A DNA stretch of 30,653 bases from Saccoglossus kowalevskii (lineage: Eukaryota; Hemichordata; Enteropneusta; Harrimaniidae). Below are positions 21,501-30,653 of this stretch, one piece after another; the stretch's first letter is position 1; each line of letters starts with the position of its first letter. The position numbers and the translations under genes are program-made. The notes beneath the pieces were generated by a model that was given only the letters and a program-made list of their open reading frames with translations, was not told the DNA's origin and ran no database searches. The stretch is taken from contig NW_003155240.1 of NCBI RefSeq assembly GCF_000003605.2, positions 457,147 through 487,799 of the forward strand, given 5' to 3'.

Positions 21501-24475
21501 ATGCCGGTGTTTGATGAAGATAATATGAAATTTCTTCCGTATGTAGGCATGCCTACTAGTAGCTTTTCTCTCGGACAACCACCATTCAGCCAATTATTCA
21601 CCGCCCATTCCTAGAGATATATAGTTAAGTTGTAGAATTACCCGGTGCTATAAGTCTTACTTTGACGGTTGGTTGGTGTATACAACGCGGGGTGTCCGCC
21701 ATGTTCGAAGCACGACAAACTATGATCGTATGCTAGCATAATTATTGATTCATAATAATTGTAATAATAATTAATAAACTTGAACATACCACATTTAATG
21801 TTGCCGCACTGCCATTAGCCCCACGCTGTGCGTACAGGGGGCTATTATGCCTAGTAGTATATTCTCGTGCTCTGTGTAGATCGTATGACATCACTCCGAC
21901 CCAGTCTAACACCCTGCAAAATACGCGAGAGTTCATATTCTTATTTGAGGAGATTTAGCTGAACTTTACCACCGCTTACATTCTTAAAATTGTCTGCATC
22001 TTTGATTTTACTTAAATGGGGAACACCCCCACTAGAAATCGGCTTTTGGCTTATATTACTGTACCCGTCCACCACACATACATGTGCGTATAGGACCATG
22101 TACGCAGGGAATGCGATGCAGTGGGAGCAGTGCAGTTACTATTAATAAATCAGATGTAAATTCACAGTATATATACCATGTGACTATAAGAATATTAAAT
22201 TCGAAACAATATTTCCAAATTGTAATTAAGTAATTCCCGTGAGCCATTATCGTCACCCATACTTCAGCCCATTTCATCCGAGACAAAACACTATACTCAG
22301 AACCGTTCATCGACGATACATGCGTATCTACTCACTGGGATATCTCGTTGATTTCATAACCACCAGAAACGACATCTTCTCCTGCCGCAACGGCAGCGGT
22401 CAGCAAAAGTTTATCCTTGCCTGCAGGTATAGTCTCAGTTTCAATAGCATATCTGAATTCCTGGAAAACACAAACATTACGAGATTAATGTTTCAAGATT
22501 AAGCATGTATTTTAGTAATTGTATAAAGGAAATCCGATACGGGATTGTTAAAACCTTCTACTCCCTTTGAATTCAAATACAGCCTTTCCAAACGTCATCA
22601 ATCGGTAGAATAATCCTACTGGTAAACAGTGGAGTATAAATGACTGGTTACCTGTAACAGTAAGGTGAATCTGTGCTTGTCCTCGGGTGGGCTATCTCGT
22701 GCTCCAGGGTACATCCAAACAATGTCAAAGCCATCAAAATTGTTATCACGTAAAAAGATGATAGTGGTTGAGATAAAGTGTTGTCGGTTGGCTTGAGTAG
22801 ACACCATAGCCGATAGTTTCGTCGTGCCAAACGTCCATCCACCAAGAGAAATCAGGGTTCGCAGGTCAGAATTGCTTTGTTTGTGGTCATTAACCTTTTC
22901 CCACATGCCCTGAAACAATCAAACGTTAATTAGGTTCAGTATAATTTGTTGACATTATGTTATTTAGGGAATAAAGAACGCAATATTGAATGGGAAGAAA
23001 GGGTATGTAGCAAGATGATTAATCTTAATGATAAGTTTGCTTCAAAGCATTAAAACTTACATACATGCTGTTGTAGATAGATCAGGGAAGGATAATAGAT
23101 TATAATATTCTGTTACCTAATTTGCATATTTATTACAGTTAGCAGATTTTTCTGTATCAGACATATACAAAAAGGTCATTCACGGTATCAAATACCAGAC
23201 CAGAAATATGCCTTTATTAGGAGTGTTCTTATATTAGTTTTGAATCAATCAACTCAATTAATTTGCATAGTTGGCATGTCCGGTTGTTCATATTTAGCTC
23301 ATATATCATATATGTTAGAATACATGTCAATGTGAGTTTGTAAAAACTGGCCGACTGGCAGTCATTTCCGTTTTTGGTTCTACAACTACATTTCTGTCAC
23401 CTATGTAGTGTCGTGTTCTTTGATATTTAGAAAATGTGGCATTAATAGATACATGTTCATATGATTCTCTTTTTGATTTGATTGAAGGCCGTCTAGTGGA
23501 CATCTTTTTGTTCCGAAAGCTGATATATTAGACATAGTTCTTTTTTAAAATTAGATTAAAATTATACAATTTTACGTGTAATACTTATGCATGCCGATTC
23601 GTTAGGTGATCGGACCAAAAATGGTCACTACTGGTAATTCTGCTTTCTGGTCATGCTACTATGTCGCCGATATTCAGTTATCGTTTTTGTCACATACAAC
23701 AATTAATAGAAGCTATTTACGTGCATGTTTTACTAAAAATAGAGAGTTTCAATGTACACGGCATTAAATCGTTGATTTGTTCTCATCAAATACTTTAAAA
23801 AGTAGGTCCTTACCAAAATAATCTGTCTGAAAATGTGCATCTCATTTTTAAATTAAATATTTAATCTACAAACTGGTCCGGTGAAGAAAAACATTAAAAA
23901 AGAAATAGTTGTTTCATTTTTTTTAAATTCCTCACCTTCGACCAGTCAGTGGATTCATCGTTCCACTCATAAGCAATAATTTCGTGGTCATTATTCAGTT
24001 TGGCAAAGGCATACACGATATGGGTACACAGATAGGGGTCGATGTCCTCAGGTTTGAATGAACCAATCCCAGGACGGTATTGGGCCCAGTTTGAATAATA
24101 GCATACTCGCCTGAAATTACCGTTATAATCTGTAAAGAAACATGTTGTAAGATCAATAGAATGTTGACCATTCGAAAAACCCACAGAATCGTATTATGGT
24201 ATTATGACATGTATTATGGTTCGTGTCTATATGTGTATATACATTGTGCACATGCTTCGAGAATGAACACAACTCATTATTAGAATGTTGAATCAACGAT
24301 GCAAGGAAGACGCTTATTTAGCCATGCTTTATATGTTGAATTAACCACATTTTCAGGTGTCTGATGTATGTCTTGCTATGATGAATACAAGACATTCGTA
24401 TTACCATCCGTACTAACCTTGTTGATGGCTAGTAGTAACCATGGCAAATAATAGTAAATATGTCAGCCAAGTCAT
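15805..24475 (-). CDS. Pseudo-chitinase (GH18) receptor tyrosine kinase, 15-exon fusion model
   Basis: The exons on the minus strand are 24475-24418, 24129-23936, 22909-22652, 22460-22336, 21913-21790, 21610-21428, 21195-21076, 20063-19736, 18897-18643, 18516-18340, 17835-17657, 17427-17344, 17213-16999, 16881-16744 and 16231-15805. Every junction is AG/GT with matching phase. The sum is 2865 nt, which is 954 residues plus TAA. Order: signal peptide 1-19, GH18 domain about 26-397, Thr-rich stalk about 398-499, transmembrane helix about 500-526 followed by RR, tyrosine kinase about 570-843, tail to 954. Two exons (24475-24418 and 17427-17344) are too short for ordinary ORF calling. The start is the ATG opening the signal peptide; a TTTTCTTGCAG directly before it suggests a 5' UTR exon further upstream. 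I infer a cell-surface glycan sensor signalling by tyrosine phosphorylation. The alternative is two neighbouring genes, with the split between 19736 and 18897. Confidence 0.75.
18643..18897 (-). other. Transmembrane exon of the receptor
   Basis: The acceptor is TTGTTGATATCTTGTAG before 18897 and the donor GTATTT follows 18643. The exon starts in phase 1, which is exactly what the stalk exon supplies (ends ACAG, then GTGATA). It encodes a Ser/Thr/Asn-rich juxtamembrane part with a glycosylation sequon (NETN). A hydrophobic helix, [20 protein letters not shown] then IAIVICVA, is followed by the stop-transfer pair RR. A cytoplasmic juxtamembrane region of about 20 residues leads into the kinase. 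Confidence 0.85.
18974..19025. repeat. Short inverted repeat in the stalk-to-membrane intron
   Basis: ACCAAAGACGCT (18974-18985) is inverted at 19014-19025 (AGTGTCTTTGGT) with one mismatch. The loop contains a 14 bp direct duplication (CTAGAAATCTTTTT twice). It lies inside the intron that joins the GH18 and kinase halves. Confidence 0.7.
19113..19186 (-). other. Possible cassette (poison) exon in the stalk-to-membrane intron
   Basis: On the minus strand GTCGAGTATTTAG precedes 19186 and a strong donor, CACCA/GTAAGTC, follows 19113, bounding 74 nt. Read after the stalk exon (phase 1) it gives Asp-Gln-Gln-stop within four codons. Inclusion would therefore end the protein before the membrane and yield a soluble ectodomain. 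The evidence is splice-site quality only. Confidence 0.3.
19689..19721 (-). terminator. Read-through stop codon and AATAAA after the stalk exon
   Basis: If the donor at 19735-19734 is not used, the stalk exon reads on for five codons to TAA (19721-19719). An AATAAA hexamer lies 25 bp further on (19694-19689). This could be an intronic polyadenylation site giving a secreted GH18 protein, or it could be the true end of a separate chitinase-like gene. The sequence is AT-rich, so a chance hexamer is possible. Confidence 0.35.
19776..19883 (-). repeat. 36 bp coding tandem repeat (three units) in the receptor stalk
   Basis: Units lie at 19776-19811, 19812-19847 and 19848-19883. They are nearly identical (only a T/C change is apparent) and encode three copies of [12 protein letters not shown] at residues 414-449. 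The Thr-rich repeat lies between the GH18 domain and the membrane, as expected for an O-glycosylated spacer. Because the length is a multiple of three, copy number can change without breaking the frame. Confidence 0.92.
20113..20486. mobile_element. MITE-like element with about 35 bp terminal inverted repeats (intronic)
   Basis: TTATTGCGCGTTATGAATCA (continuing CCACTGCAAATTTAG) from 20117 is inverted at about 20447-20482 with few mismatches. The structure is about 370 bp long, has no protein frame and lies wholly within the intron between exons 7 and 8 of the receptor gene. Terminal repeats without a coding core fit a miniature inverted-repeat transposon. I see no certain target-site duplication. 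Confidence 0.72.
20632..20752. repeat. Imperfect 120 bp palindrome, CpG-rich centre (intronic)
   Basis: GTGAAAAT, AGACAGTA (20657-20664) and ATCGACC (20675-20681) are each inverted on the right side (GGTCGAT 20695-20701, TACTGTCT 20711-20718, ATTTTCAT near 20744). The centre GACGCGTAGCGGA is CpG-rich. It is probably a second small inverted-repeat element in the same receptor intron. Confidence 0.65.
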
Positions 24476-25171
24476 CTGCAAGAAAACAAAATACAGTCCG
24501 TCATTAAACGATGATTTTTCATAGGCTCATGTTATGTCCCACTTCACGCACTTCACACTTCACGCACTTCACACTTCACGGCACTTCAATCAAAATGTTT
24601 TGACCACAGTGGTTAGCCTGTACACAATACTTTGTCGTCGGGATAATTGGGACATTCATTGCCAAAGTAACAACAAAAGTATGACACGATTTAATGTCTC
24701 GCTTGGAAGTTACAATATTTTACTAAATGCATGTGGATAAATGCAACATATTTAGACAAGGACGTGGACTTGTACACAGACTTGTGTCACAATATTGACA
24801 GAGATTCTCATACATGTTGCATTCCCATGATATTTGTCAAGTCATGCATCGTCAATGCAAGTATATTATGGGCATATATCCTACCGAATAGTAAACACAT
24901 TATGTTTATAAATATGCTGTAGTAAGCATTTGCAGGGCTATTAGTCAGTAGCATGTTCCTTTGCCATCTCTAGATATTTAACAGAGGTTGTAAGTGAGAA
25001 GTTAGAGTTGGAAGCCCGGGTACATTTGTGACCGACTGTCTAGTAATAAAGTTTGATTGCTTTAAGTGAGCATTATATGCGTCGATGCAACCGGTACCTC
25101 TACAGTCTATAAAAAAACTCATGGTAGACATGCTATTCATAAGACCTGGAAATATAGGGATAGGGAACATG
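24476..25171. other. Upstream flank of the receptor gene
   Basis: No coding exon is recognised. A small tandem repeat of ACTTCACGCACTTCAC lies at about 24540-24590. The TTTTGTTTTCTTGCAG (minus strand) that ends right at the receptor ATG suggests this is the last part of a 5' UTR intron. Confidence 0.45.
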
Positions 25172-26038
25172 CCATACAAGTCGTGTCATGCCTTGTGTCA
25201 TTAGCCAAATCTTGTCACATTTTTAGTACAAAAGGTCAAGGTTATACTATGTGTTTTTTTCTCAATATCACCACAATTGTAACAAAAACCAAAACCCTCG
25301 AAATTGACACGCGTACCCCCACAACATGGGTACAATTTCGGGTTAGAGTCAATGTCACAGTACGTGTTTAGTATTCAAACTACATGGGAAATACCTAGAG
25401 CCTTCAAACACGGCAAACATGCTTACCACTTGATTACATATTCAGTACAACAGGATTACAATTCAAAATATGTGTACCAATTATAACTACAAGGGGAAAA
25501 TAGTAAATGCTTTCTTAATACTCAGTTACAAGAACAACGAGTCAAAGGTCAATGTCATATCGTGGCAGTGCAGGTGTAATGATCTATATCTCTATACTAT
25601 GTAATTCAAATCCCGGCAACCTGATTGGTCCATGCAAGCAGACAGGCATTTTGATATCATGACTGGCTGTCGCTCACTATATTTTACAAAATATTTCATA
25701 AAATGGATTGATACACGAGATACACAGGATACCAATAAGATGGCTCATAACAAATGAAATTACCACACTCGTTTAATAAATTTGAGTGGCACATAAGATT
25801 TCCTTCATAACAGAGAGTTTTCACCTAGAAGGCAGCGAACAATATATAAATATGCTCTGCGGGCAGGGCATTATCTAGATATTGCATTAATAATGCCTTG
25901 CACTGAGACAATCGACTAGAGAATGCCCCACAGAGGGAAAAGTTTATGCGCAGTATATGCGCAGTGTGTACTATATCTCTGAATCGCAATACGGTAAACT
26001 AACTATAGTCGGCGCTTATGCAAGACGATCGGTTATGC

Positions 26039-26258
26039 GAACTACGCTCTACGATCTTGAATACTCTCACGTAAACTACGATCTCTGCTGCGAAATAGAC
26101 ACATGGGATGAATCGGATATCAAATTTACGACCTTGCATTACCAAAAAATTGAACTACGCTCTACGATCTTGAATACTCTCACACAAACTACGATCTCTG
26201 CTGCGAAATAGACACATGGGATAAACAGGATATCAGTTCGCGACCTTACATTACTAGA
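26039..26258. repeat. 113 bp tandem duplication
   Basis: Two adjacent copies begin GAACTACGCTCTACGATCTT at 26039 and 26152. They stay closely similar through CTGCTGCGAAATAGACACAT and on to CGACCTT. They lie inside the inverted-repeat structure. A frame crossing both is not protein-like. Confidence 0.85.
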
Positions 26259-26940
26259 TTTTTTAGCACTCGTTTAACAAAGTTGATATAGTAGGGTCAC
26301 TCATAAGATAACCTTTGTTTCTCAAACCATTGGAACTCTCAACAAATTCAACGAATTTACCACACAGACCGGATGTGGTACTGGTCCGTTCCATATAAAG
26401 TATGAAAACATGCAATTCAGGACGTCAACTGTCGGCATATTTAGACTGAAAAGCGAGGAATCTACAAAGACGCGTCCAACTGTCGCCAAGTATTTGAAAG
26501 TGGTATTATACATAGAAAACAGCAATTAATTTACTGACAAAAAATAATTAATTAATTATAAAAATAAATAACCAGAGCCGACGGTTACTGAACTGAAAAA
26601 CACGTGTTCATCTCAATCACATTTTGAAGACACAAGTCGAAAAGAAAAGTTGGCAAACATTTTAACTAACCTGTTAAATTTTTCAACTGGAGTTCTTCTA
26701 CGTTGTTTCCAAAGGCCAGTCAAGTGGCCAGTCAATCGCCCAGTAATCTTTTATCACGAATGTTATAACTTAATAATAACCTCCACAATTCGAAATAAGA
26801 CCCGATATCCTCGATGAATATGTCTTGTCCGTATCCTGCTGGATCTTGTCAATACTTTCATCTCCTCATATAGCGCCCTCACAACAACTGGTGTGAGATT
26901 AATAATTAGGGATTCTGTCTGCAGAGCAATATTGTCCGTC

Positions 26941-26951
26941 CGCCATCTTGG
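26941..26951 (-). promoter_or_regulatory. YY1-type CCAAGATGGCG element, candidate distal promoter
   Basis: On the minus strand CCAAGATGGCGGAC matches the YY1 motif frequent at metazoan TSSs. It is about 2.5 kb upstream of the receptor ATG and on the same strand, so it could mark a non-coding first exon. It also sits inside the inverted-repeat structure and may belong to that instead. Confidence 0.25.
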
Positions 26952-27171
26952 TATAAACTCTCGTGTCGATTTTAGAGATTATGAATGTCTAGTAGGATAT
27001 CTCATAAGCAACAAAAAACTTTTTAAACGAGTGTGGTAATTTGTTCCGAAACTGTACCCAGGTTTTGTGAGTGACATGATAAGTTTGTTTGTCAATTACG
27101 AGGGCTAATATGACCTTGAACCTTTGTACTAAAAATGTTATAAGTTCTTATGACACAGGGGACTTGTATGG

Positions 27172-29045
27172 TATTTTTGAAGTTGCTGAAACTCGTACTC
27201 AAGCAAACTAAATGAACGGTTCGACGTGTTTCATTGCTTGCCCCGAGGGTGGTGGTCATTTCAAGCACAATGTTTAAGAGTGTGTCGCCCAATTATATTT
27301 GACCTCATCCAATTGCAGACAACTGTTTTAGTCTCACATTTCCTTTTCCACCAAATGTCGTCGGATAAATCTGAGGTTGTGTGGAATCTATAAAAACTCG
27401 CCTCACGTGTGACCACTTCATTCTGGTAATTCTGAGTAAAAATCACGCATGCGTACGCTTAACATTGTTTTCAAACCTATCACGTTTCTGATGATTTGAT
27501 TTATTTCTGGGTATGTACCTTATAACCTTCCTAAGTATGCACCCTATATTTTCAGTTAACATGTCAGTTTCATTCACACAAGAGGGCTTCATTATTTCAC
27601 AGGTCTGTTATAACGTTTATTAGGATTAGGTTTCCAATAATTTAACTATTTTAGAGGGAGTATAAACAGCTGTCTCCAGTGCATGTCCAGCTCTTTACTG
27701 TTAATTCATGAAATAGATACAACAAACGCACATGTCTAACCGCTCGAGAAACATTCATGATGAAGATACTTGACAACATTGTCAAATGTCGTGGCCGATC
27801 AGAGAATTACCACTGAGATTACAACTTCGTGTTTCTATTTGAGATAAAATCTCATTATAATCGAATATATACAGAGTATTTAGGATCAAATATATTGCCT
27901 GTGTTGATATGGGCTGATTAAAACAACTGTTGAAAAGTACTACTTTATTACCAGATATAAGGGACGGATCAGTTAATATAGCCGGGGCTGGGCCGGCAAA
28001 TTCCGGAGGGGGGGGGGGTCCTTATTTTTAAAGTATCAGGAGTTGGGCCAGTTTTTTTCAGACAGCATTTGAGGGGGTCACCTTATTTATGAAATATTGC
28101 AAAATATAAGTTACAACATGCCATACTTTCTTGACAGAAGTATAAGCTGTTACTTTCTTTCCAGGCTGGTATTATCTGCAATGTATTTCTATAGCATTTC
28201 GAAATTATTACACTAGCAATATCGGTATTTTAATTATAATTTATTGCGGTTCACCACAGAAACAATATATGGCGTATGACAGCAAATGATATAAAAACTT
28301 GTGAAATGGAATATTAACAATATTGCAACAATTAATGCCAACACATTAAATGTGAAAAGAACACAACACGCGCTGTTGCTTTAGGGATGTTGTAGAGGTT
28401 TTTTTCTTCAAAAATATCAAATTTACTTTTTTTCTATATTCTCTTATACGAATATGTAAAGCATGCATTCAACTAGAAAAAACAATTGTAGCGATGGTTT
28501 AGGAGGATAATACATTTTGTGTAAATCTGAGATACAGTGTGTTTTATGTTTTTGTGATTTTTCACGCATAAAAAAAATCGGTATTTGGGGTTAGTCTAGA
28601 GAGTTGATCTCGACTGCCAGCTGCTCCACGGCAGTGATTTTGGCATAGGTATTCTCTGATAGCTGCTAATGAAATCTGGCAAAGGTAGATTGTCTACCAC
28701 TTTGACTTTAGAAAATACGACACAAATCTCCCCTTTGAGAACTGTGATATGGGGTATCATATTTAAAAACAACGCTGACGATGTTTTTAAAAAGTGTTAT
28801 GAGGTAAAATTCTAGGTCACAACAGTAGACGATCTGGGAAGTTGAATTCAAATCTTTTATAGTTTCTCTAAGTACCACGAACATCATTTCTGTGGCCTTA
28901 TTTCGGTTTCCACGAAAATAACACCTCTCTATTTGCACAGTGATCACGTGATTACATGGTACCATTTTGTGTTGGAATATTTATCTCATATTATTTGAAA
29001 AATAAGCTTTCTAAAAATATATAACTTGATGGGTTTCAAAAAATG
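27172..29045. other. Gene-free stretch with a G-run and a degenerate repeat
   Basis: No exon is recognised on either strand. At 28008-28018 there is a run of 11 G. The surrounding segment reads like two diverged copies of GGCC..., a G-run, then GTC(AC)CTTATTT at about 27990-28040 and 28045-28110. This is probably a fragment of a dispersed repeat. The rest is AT-rich. Confidence 0.45.
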
Positions 29046-29336
29046 AAACATCCTTTTTTTCCTTCTAACTTTGCTCTGCTCCTACTTCTTCATCCTCCTC
29101 CCCTCTTCCTCTTCTTCTTTCTTTCTTCTTCCACTGTGAGGACGTGTCTGAGAAGAGCTCTGTCATATTGACTTTTTTCTCAACTCTGCAAAGAGTTTGC
29201 CATACAAACTTTCCACTGAGTGTTCAGTAAGTATTTTTCTCTGTTCGTATTTAGTTTTTATTGTATATTGTCATTTCTTTGGTGGTAATTGTTGAATTTA
29301 TTTTTTCTGGTGGGTTCAGTGCAACGGCGTGCCAAG

Positions 29337-30311
29337 ATGGCCGCCCCCACAAACAAAACACCTGTGGCACTTTCACAAAAACATGCTGTGAGATGCCCGT
29401 CCTTTGAAGACTATTCTGTCGAACATATGTTGTAGCTTTGGGTGAGGTGGTCGGAGATGGAAATATTATTGCTGCCTCACGTATGAATCACTCTGTCGTT
29501 GTTTATTTGTCCTCAGTGTCATTAGTTGAACAGCCAGTGGCGACTGGCATTGTTATTAAAAGTCAATTGATTAATGTGGAACAAATGGTCAAACCTGCAA
29601 CAATGGTTATAATTTCGAACGCTGCTCCACCCTTTATTGGGAATAACAGTATTGCGAATGAATTGTCAAAATATGGACGGGTTATGGTGGTTTCCGAACT
29701 ATCCCACTTGGATGTAAATCGCAATTGCTAAAACATGTACAGTCTTTCAGGAGACAAGTTTTTGTGTTACTGAAAAAAGAATATGAACATCTTAATGGGC
29801 TAATACATGTTATGTTTGAAGGTCGTCCATTTTCTGTTTATATCTCCACTGACGAAATGCGCTGCTTTCATTGTAAAAATACCGGGCATGTTAAAAGAAA
29901 CTGCCCCAATCGCAATACTGAAATCACTGAACAAACCATAGAAAGTGTTACAGAAACAGTCATGGATAAAACTTGCCCCAAAAATCAAAGTTACCTAATG
30001 AAAGTGATGATATTGATACGTCTGATAACGAATCAATCTCATCGGAAGTATCCGACGATCACCATGACATCCCAGATGATAAACTGATACAATTCAGCAA
30101 ACTCATAGAGTTACTGGATAACATAAAAGGTTCAAAGAAAATGCTTGACCGATGCCTGGAGTTTTGCTCAAATGCGCGTTTACTGGGTAAATCATTCAGA
30201 AAACTTCGCGAAAATGGTCCTGTATCACTACAGGAAAAAGCGAGAATACATAAAATTGAAATTAAACTGTTGAGACACAGAATGTCAATCCAGAATCAAA
30301 AGAAATTATAA
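29337..30311 (+). pseudogene. LINE ORF1 (nucleic-acid-binding protein), frameshifted
   Basis: The start is ATG at 29337 in a GCCAAGATGGCCGCC context. The first frame runs through CPSFEDYSVEHML to a TAG at about 29432. The homologous reading resumes one frame over with LGEVVGDGNIIAASRMN, continues to about 29700, shifts again to LGCKSQLLKHV and FRRQVFVLL, and reaches the zinc knuckle CFHCKNTGHVKRNC (CX2CX4HX4C, 29863-29904). After an acidic segment near 29975 it shifts once more to the C-terminal part (DKLIQFSKLIELLDNIKGS) and ends at TAA 30309-30311. At least three frame breaks are therefore present. The order matches ORF1p of Tx1-like elements. Confidence 0.82.
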
Positions 30312-30653
30312 TGATTAACACAGCTCTTATTTGTTTTTTGATGAGTAGCATAACTATCTCCACCTGGAATGTTAATGGCTGTCTTCAACTATCTCAAGAT
30401 TATTCACAATGCCGATATTTACTTTTTGCAAGAGACTCATTCTCTTCTTGGTGATGAGGGCAGATGGCAAGTTGTCTGGCGTGGACAGGTATTGTTTTCA
30501 CATGGCACTTCAACATCTGCGGGTGTTGCTATTTTAGTACCATACAATAAGAATATTTGCATAAATTCATCACAATGTATTGTTCCAGGTCGACTACTGT
30601 GTGTTAATGCGTCCGTTAATGGGCAAAGGTACAATTTTCTTAATGTTTACGCT
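30311..30653 (+). pseudogene. LINE ORF2 start: AP endonuclease domain, partial
   Basis: The ATG at 30311-30313 overlaps the ORF1 stop (TAATG). The frame gives ITISTWNVNG, the usual first endonuclease motif. A one-base shift near 30382 moves into FNYLKIIHNADIYFLQETH with the catalytic Glu. The frame then stays open through SHGTSTSAGVAIL to the window edge. Reverse transcriptase would lie outside the window. Confidence 0.82.

Larger units (their letters stand above)
19736..24475 (-). other. Ectodomain block: signal peptide plus catalytically dead GH18 domain (8 exons)
   Basis: Exon 1 encodes [19 protein letters not shown], a standard signal peptide. Family GH18 (chitinase group) landmarks follow in order. 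[13 protein letters not shown] and [13 protein letters not shown] carry the Cys pair 29/54. SLGGWTFG is at 105-112. MSYD at 220-223 is the usual [21 protein letters not shown] and AGFLAYYE follow. [10 protein letters not shown] at 367-376 has the groove Trp 369. A second Cys pair is 316/380. The catalytic DxxDxDxE motif reads DGFDIVWM at 143-150: D143 and D146 are kept, the third Asp is Val148 (codon 22718-22720) and the acid/base Glu is Met150 (codon 22712-22714). Hydrolysis is therefore not expected; glycan binding is. The domain is full length and its reading frame is intact, so this looks like functional repurposing and not decay. Confidence 0.88.
25172..27171. repeat. Large inverted-repeat structure, possibly a foldback-type element
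   Basis: The left arm (25172-25342) starts CCATACAAGTC, contains ACATTTTTAGTACAAA and ends GGGTACAATTTCGG. It reappears inverted and diverged at 27046-27171. A second shared block, ATTACCACACTCGTTTAA (25759-25776), is inverted at 27023-27040. In the right arm the two blocks are adjacent; in the left they are separated by about 400 bp. A third partial copy (GCACTCGTTTAA) lies at 26266-26277. No transposase is visible. Confidence 0.6.
29046..30653 (+). mobile_element. Tx1/L1-like non-LTR retrotransposon, 5' part, running off the right edge
   Basis: A pyrimidine-rich tract (about 29049-29132) and about 200 bp of leader precede ORF1 (29337-30311), which overlaps ORF2 (from 30311). The 5' boundary is uncertain. 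ORF1 has the single CCHC knuckle and the LLKHVQSFRRQV block known from Tx1-group elements. ORF2 opens with an AP-endonuclease fold. Several frameshifts mean this copy is probably dead, unless they are sequencing errors. Confidence 0.82.

Noticed and set aside
24731-25486. Several frames of 60-100 codons upstream of the receptor gene
   Set aside because: They overlap the arm of the inverted-repeat structure and AT-rich flank, and lack domains or splice-site support.
25957-26211. 84-codon frame over the 113 bp duplication
   Set aside because: 113 is not a multiple of three, so the copies are read in different frames. No protein-like conservation.

Overview
This is a 30.6 kb piece of animal nuclear genome. 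It has GT-AG introns, C2H2 zinc-finger genes, a receptor tyrosine kinase, LINE retrotransposons, minisatellites and AT-rich intergenic DNA. The mix of repeats suggests a marine invertebrate, but I cannot name the species or phylum from sequence alone.

Layout. Positions 1-11.2 kb carry two tandem, same-strand paralogous C2H2 zinc-finger genes. They have 14 and 7 intact fingers, a shared C-terminal region of about 170-190 residues that is not a finger array, and leaders that share one 43-46 bp minisatellite. Between them lie a decayed non-LTR retrotransposon, a 52 bp minisatellite, and a hairpin-bounded element inserted into that minisatellite. Positions 11.75-14.34 kb are a degenerate, strongly pyrimidine-biased array with a repeat of about 30 bp. 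Positions 15.8-24.5 kb (minus strand) hold the main locus. Positions 24.5-29 kb are gene-free and contain an inverted-repeat structure. From about 29.1 kb to the right edge there is a Tx1/L1-like LINE (decayed ORF1, start of ORF2).

Main result. On the minus strand, fifteen exons can be joined with GT-AG junctions and matching phases at every boundary into one 954-codon frame. It encodes a signal peptide, a complete GH18 (chitinase-family) domain, a Thr-rich stalk with a 12-residue repeat, one transmembrane helix, and a full tyrosine kinase domain with a tyrosine-bearing tail. The GH18 catalytic motif is broken (the acid/base Glu is Met and an Asp is Val), while the fold, the cysteines and the substrate-groove residues remain. 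I therefore infer a lectin-like chitin or glycan sensor coupled to an intracellular tyrosine kinase. The domain plan resembles the plant chitinase-related receptor-like kinase CHRK1, but with an animal tyrosine kinase. I know of no described animal receptor of this kind. The alternative is two adjacent genes, a secreted chitinase-like protein and an RTK whose 5' exons I cannot find. One splice junction (19736 to 18897) decides between them.
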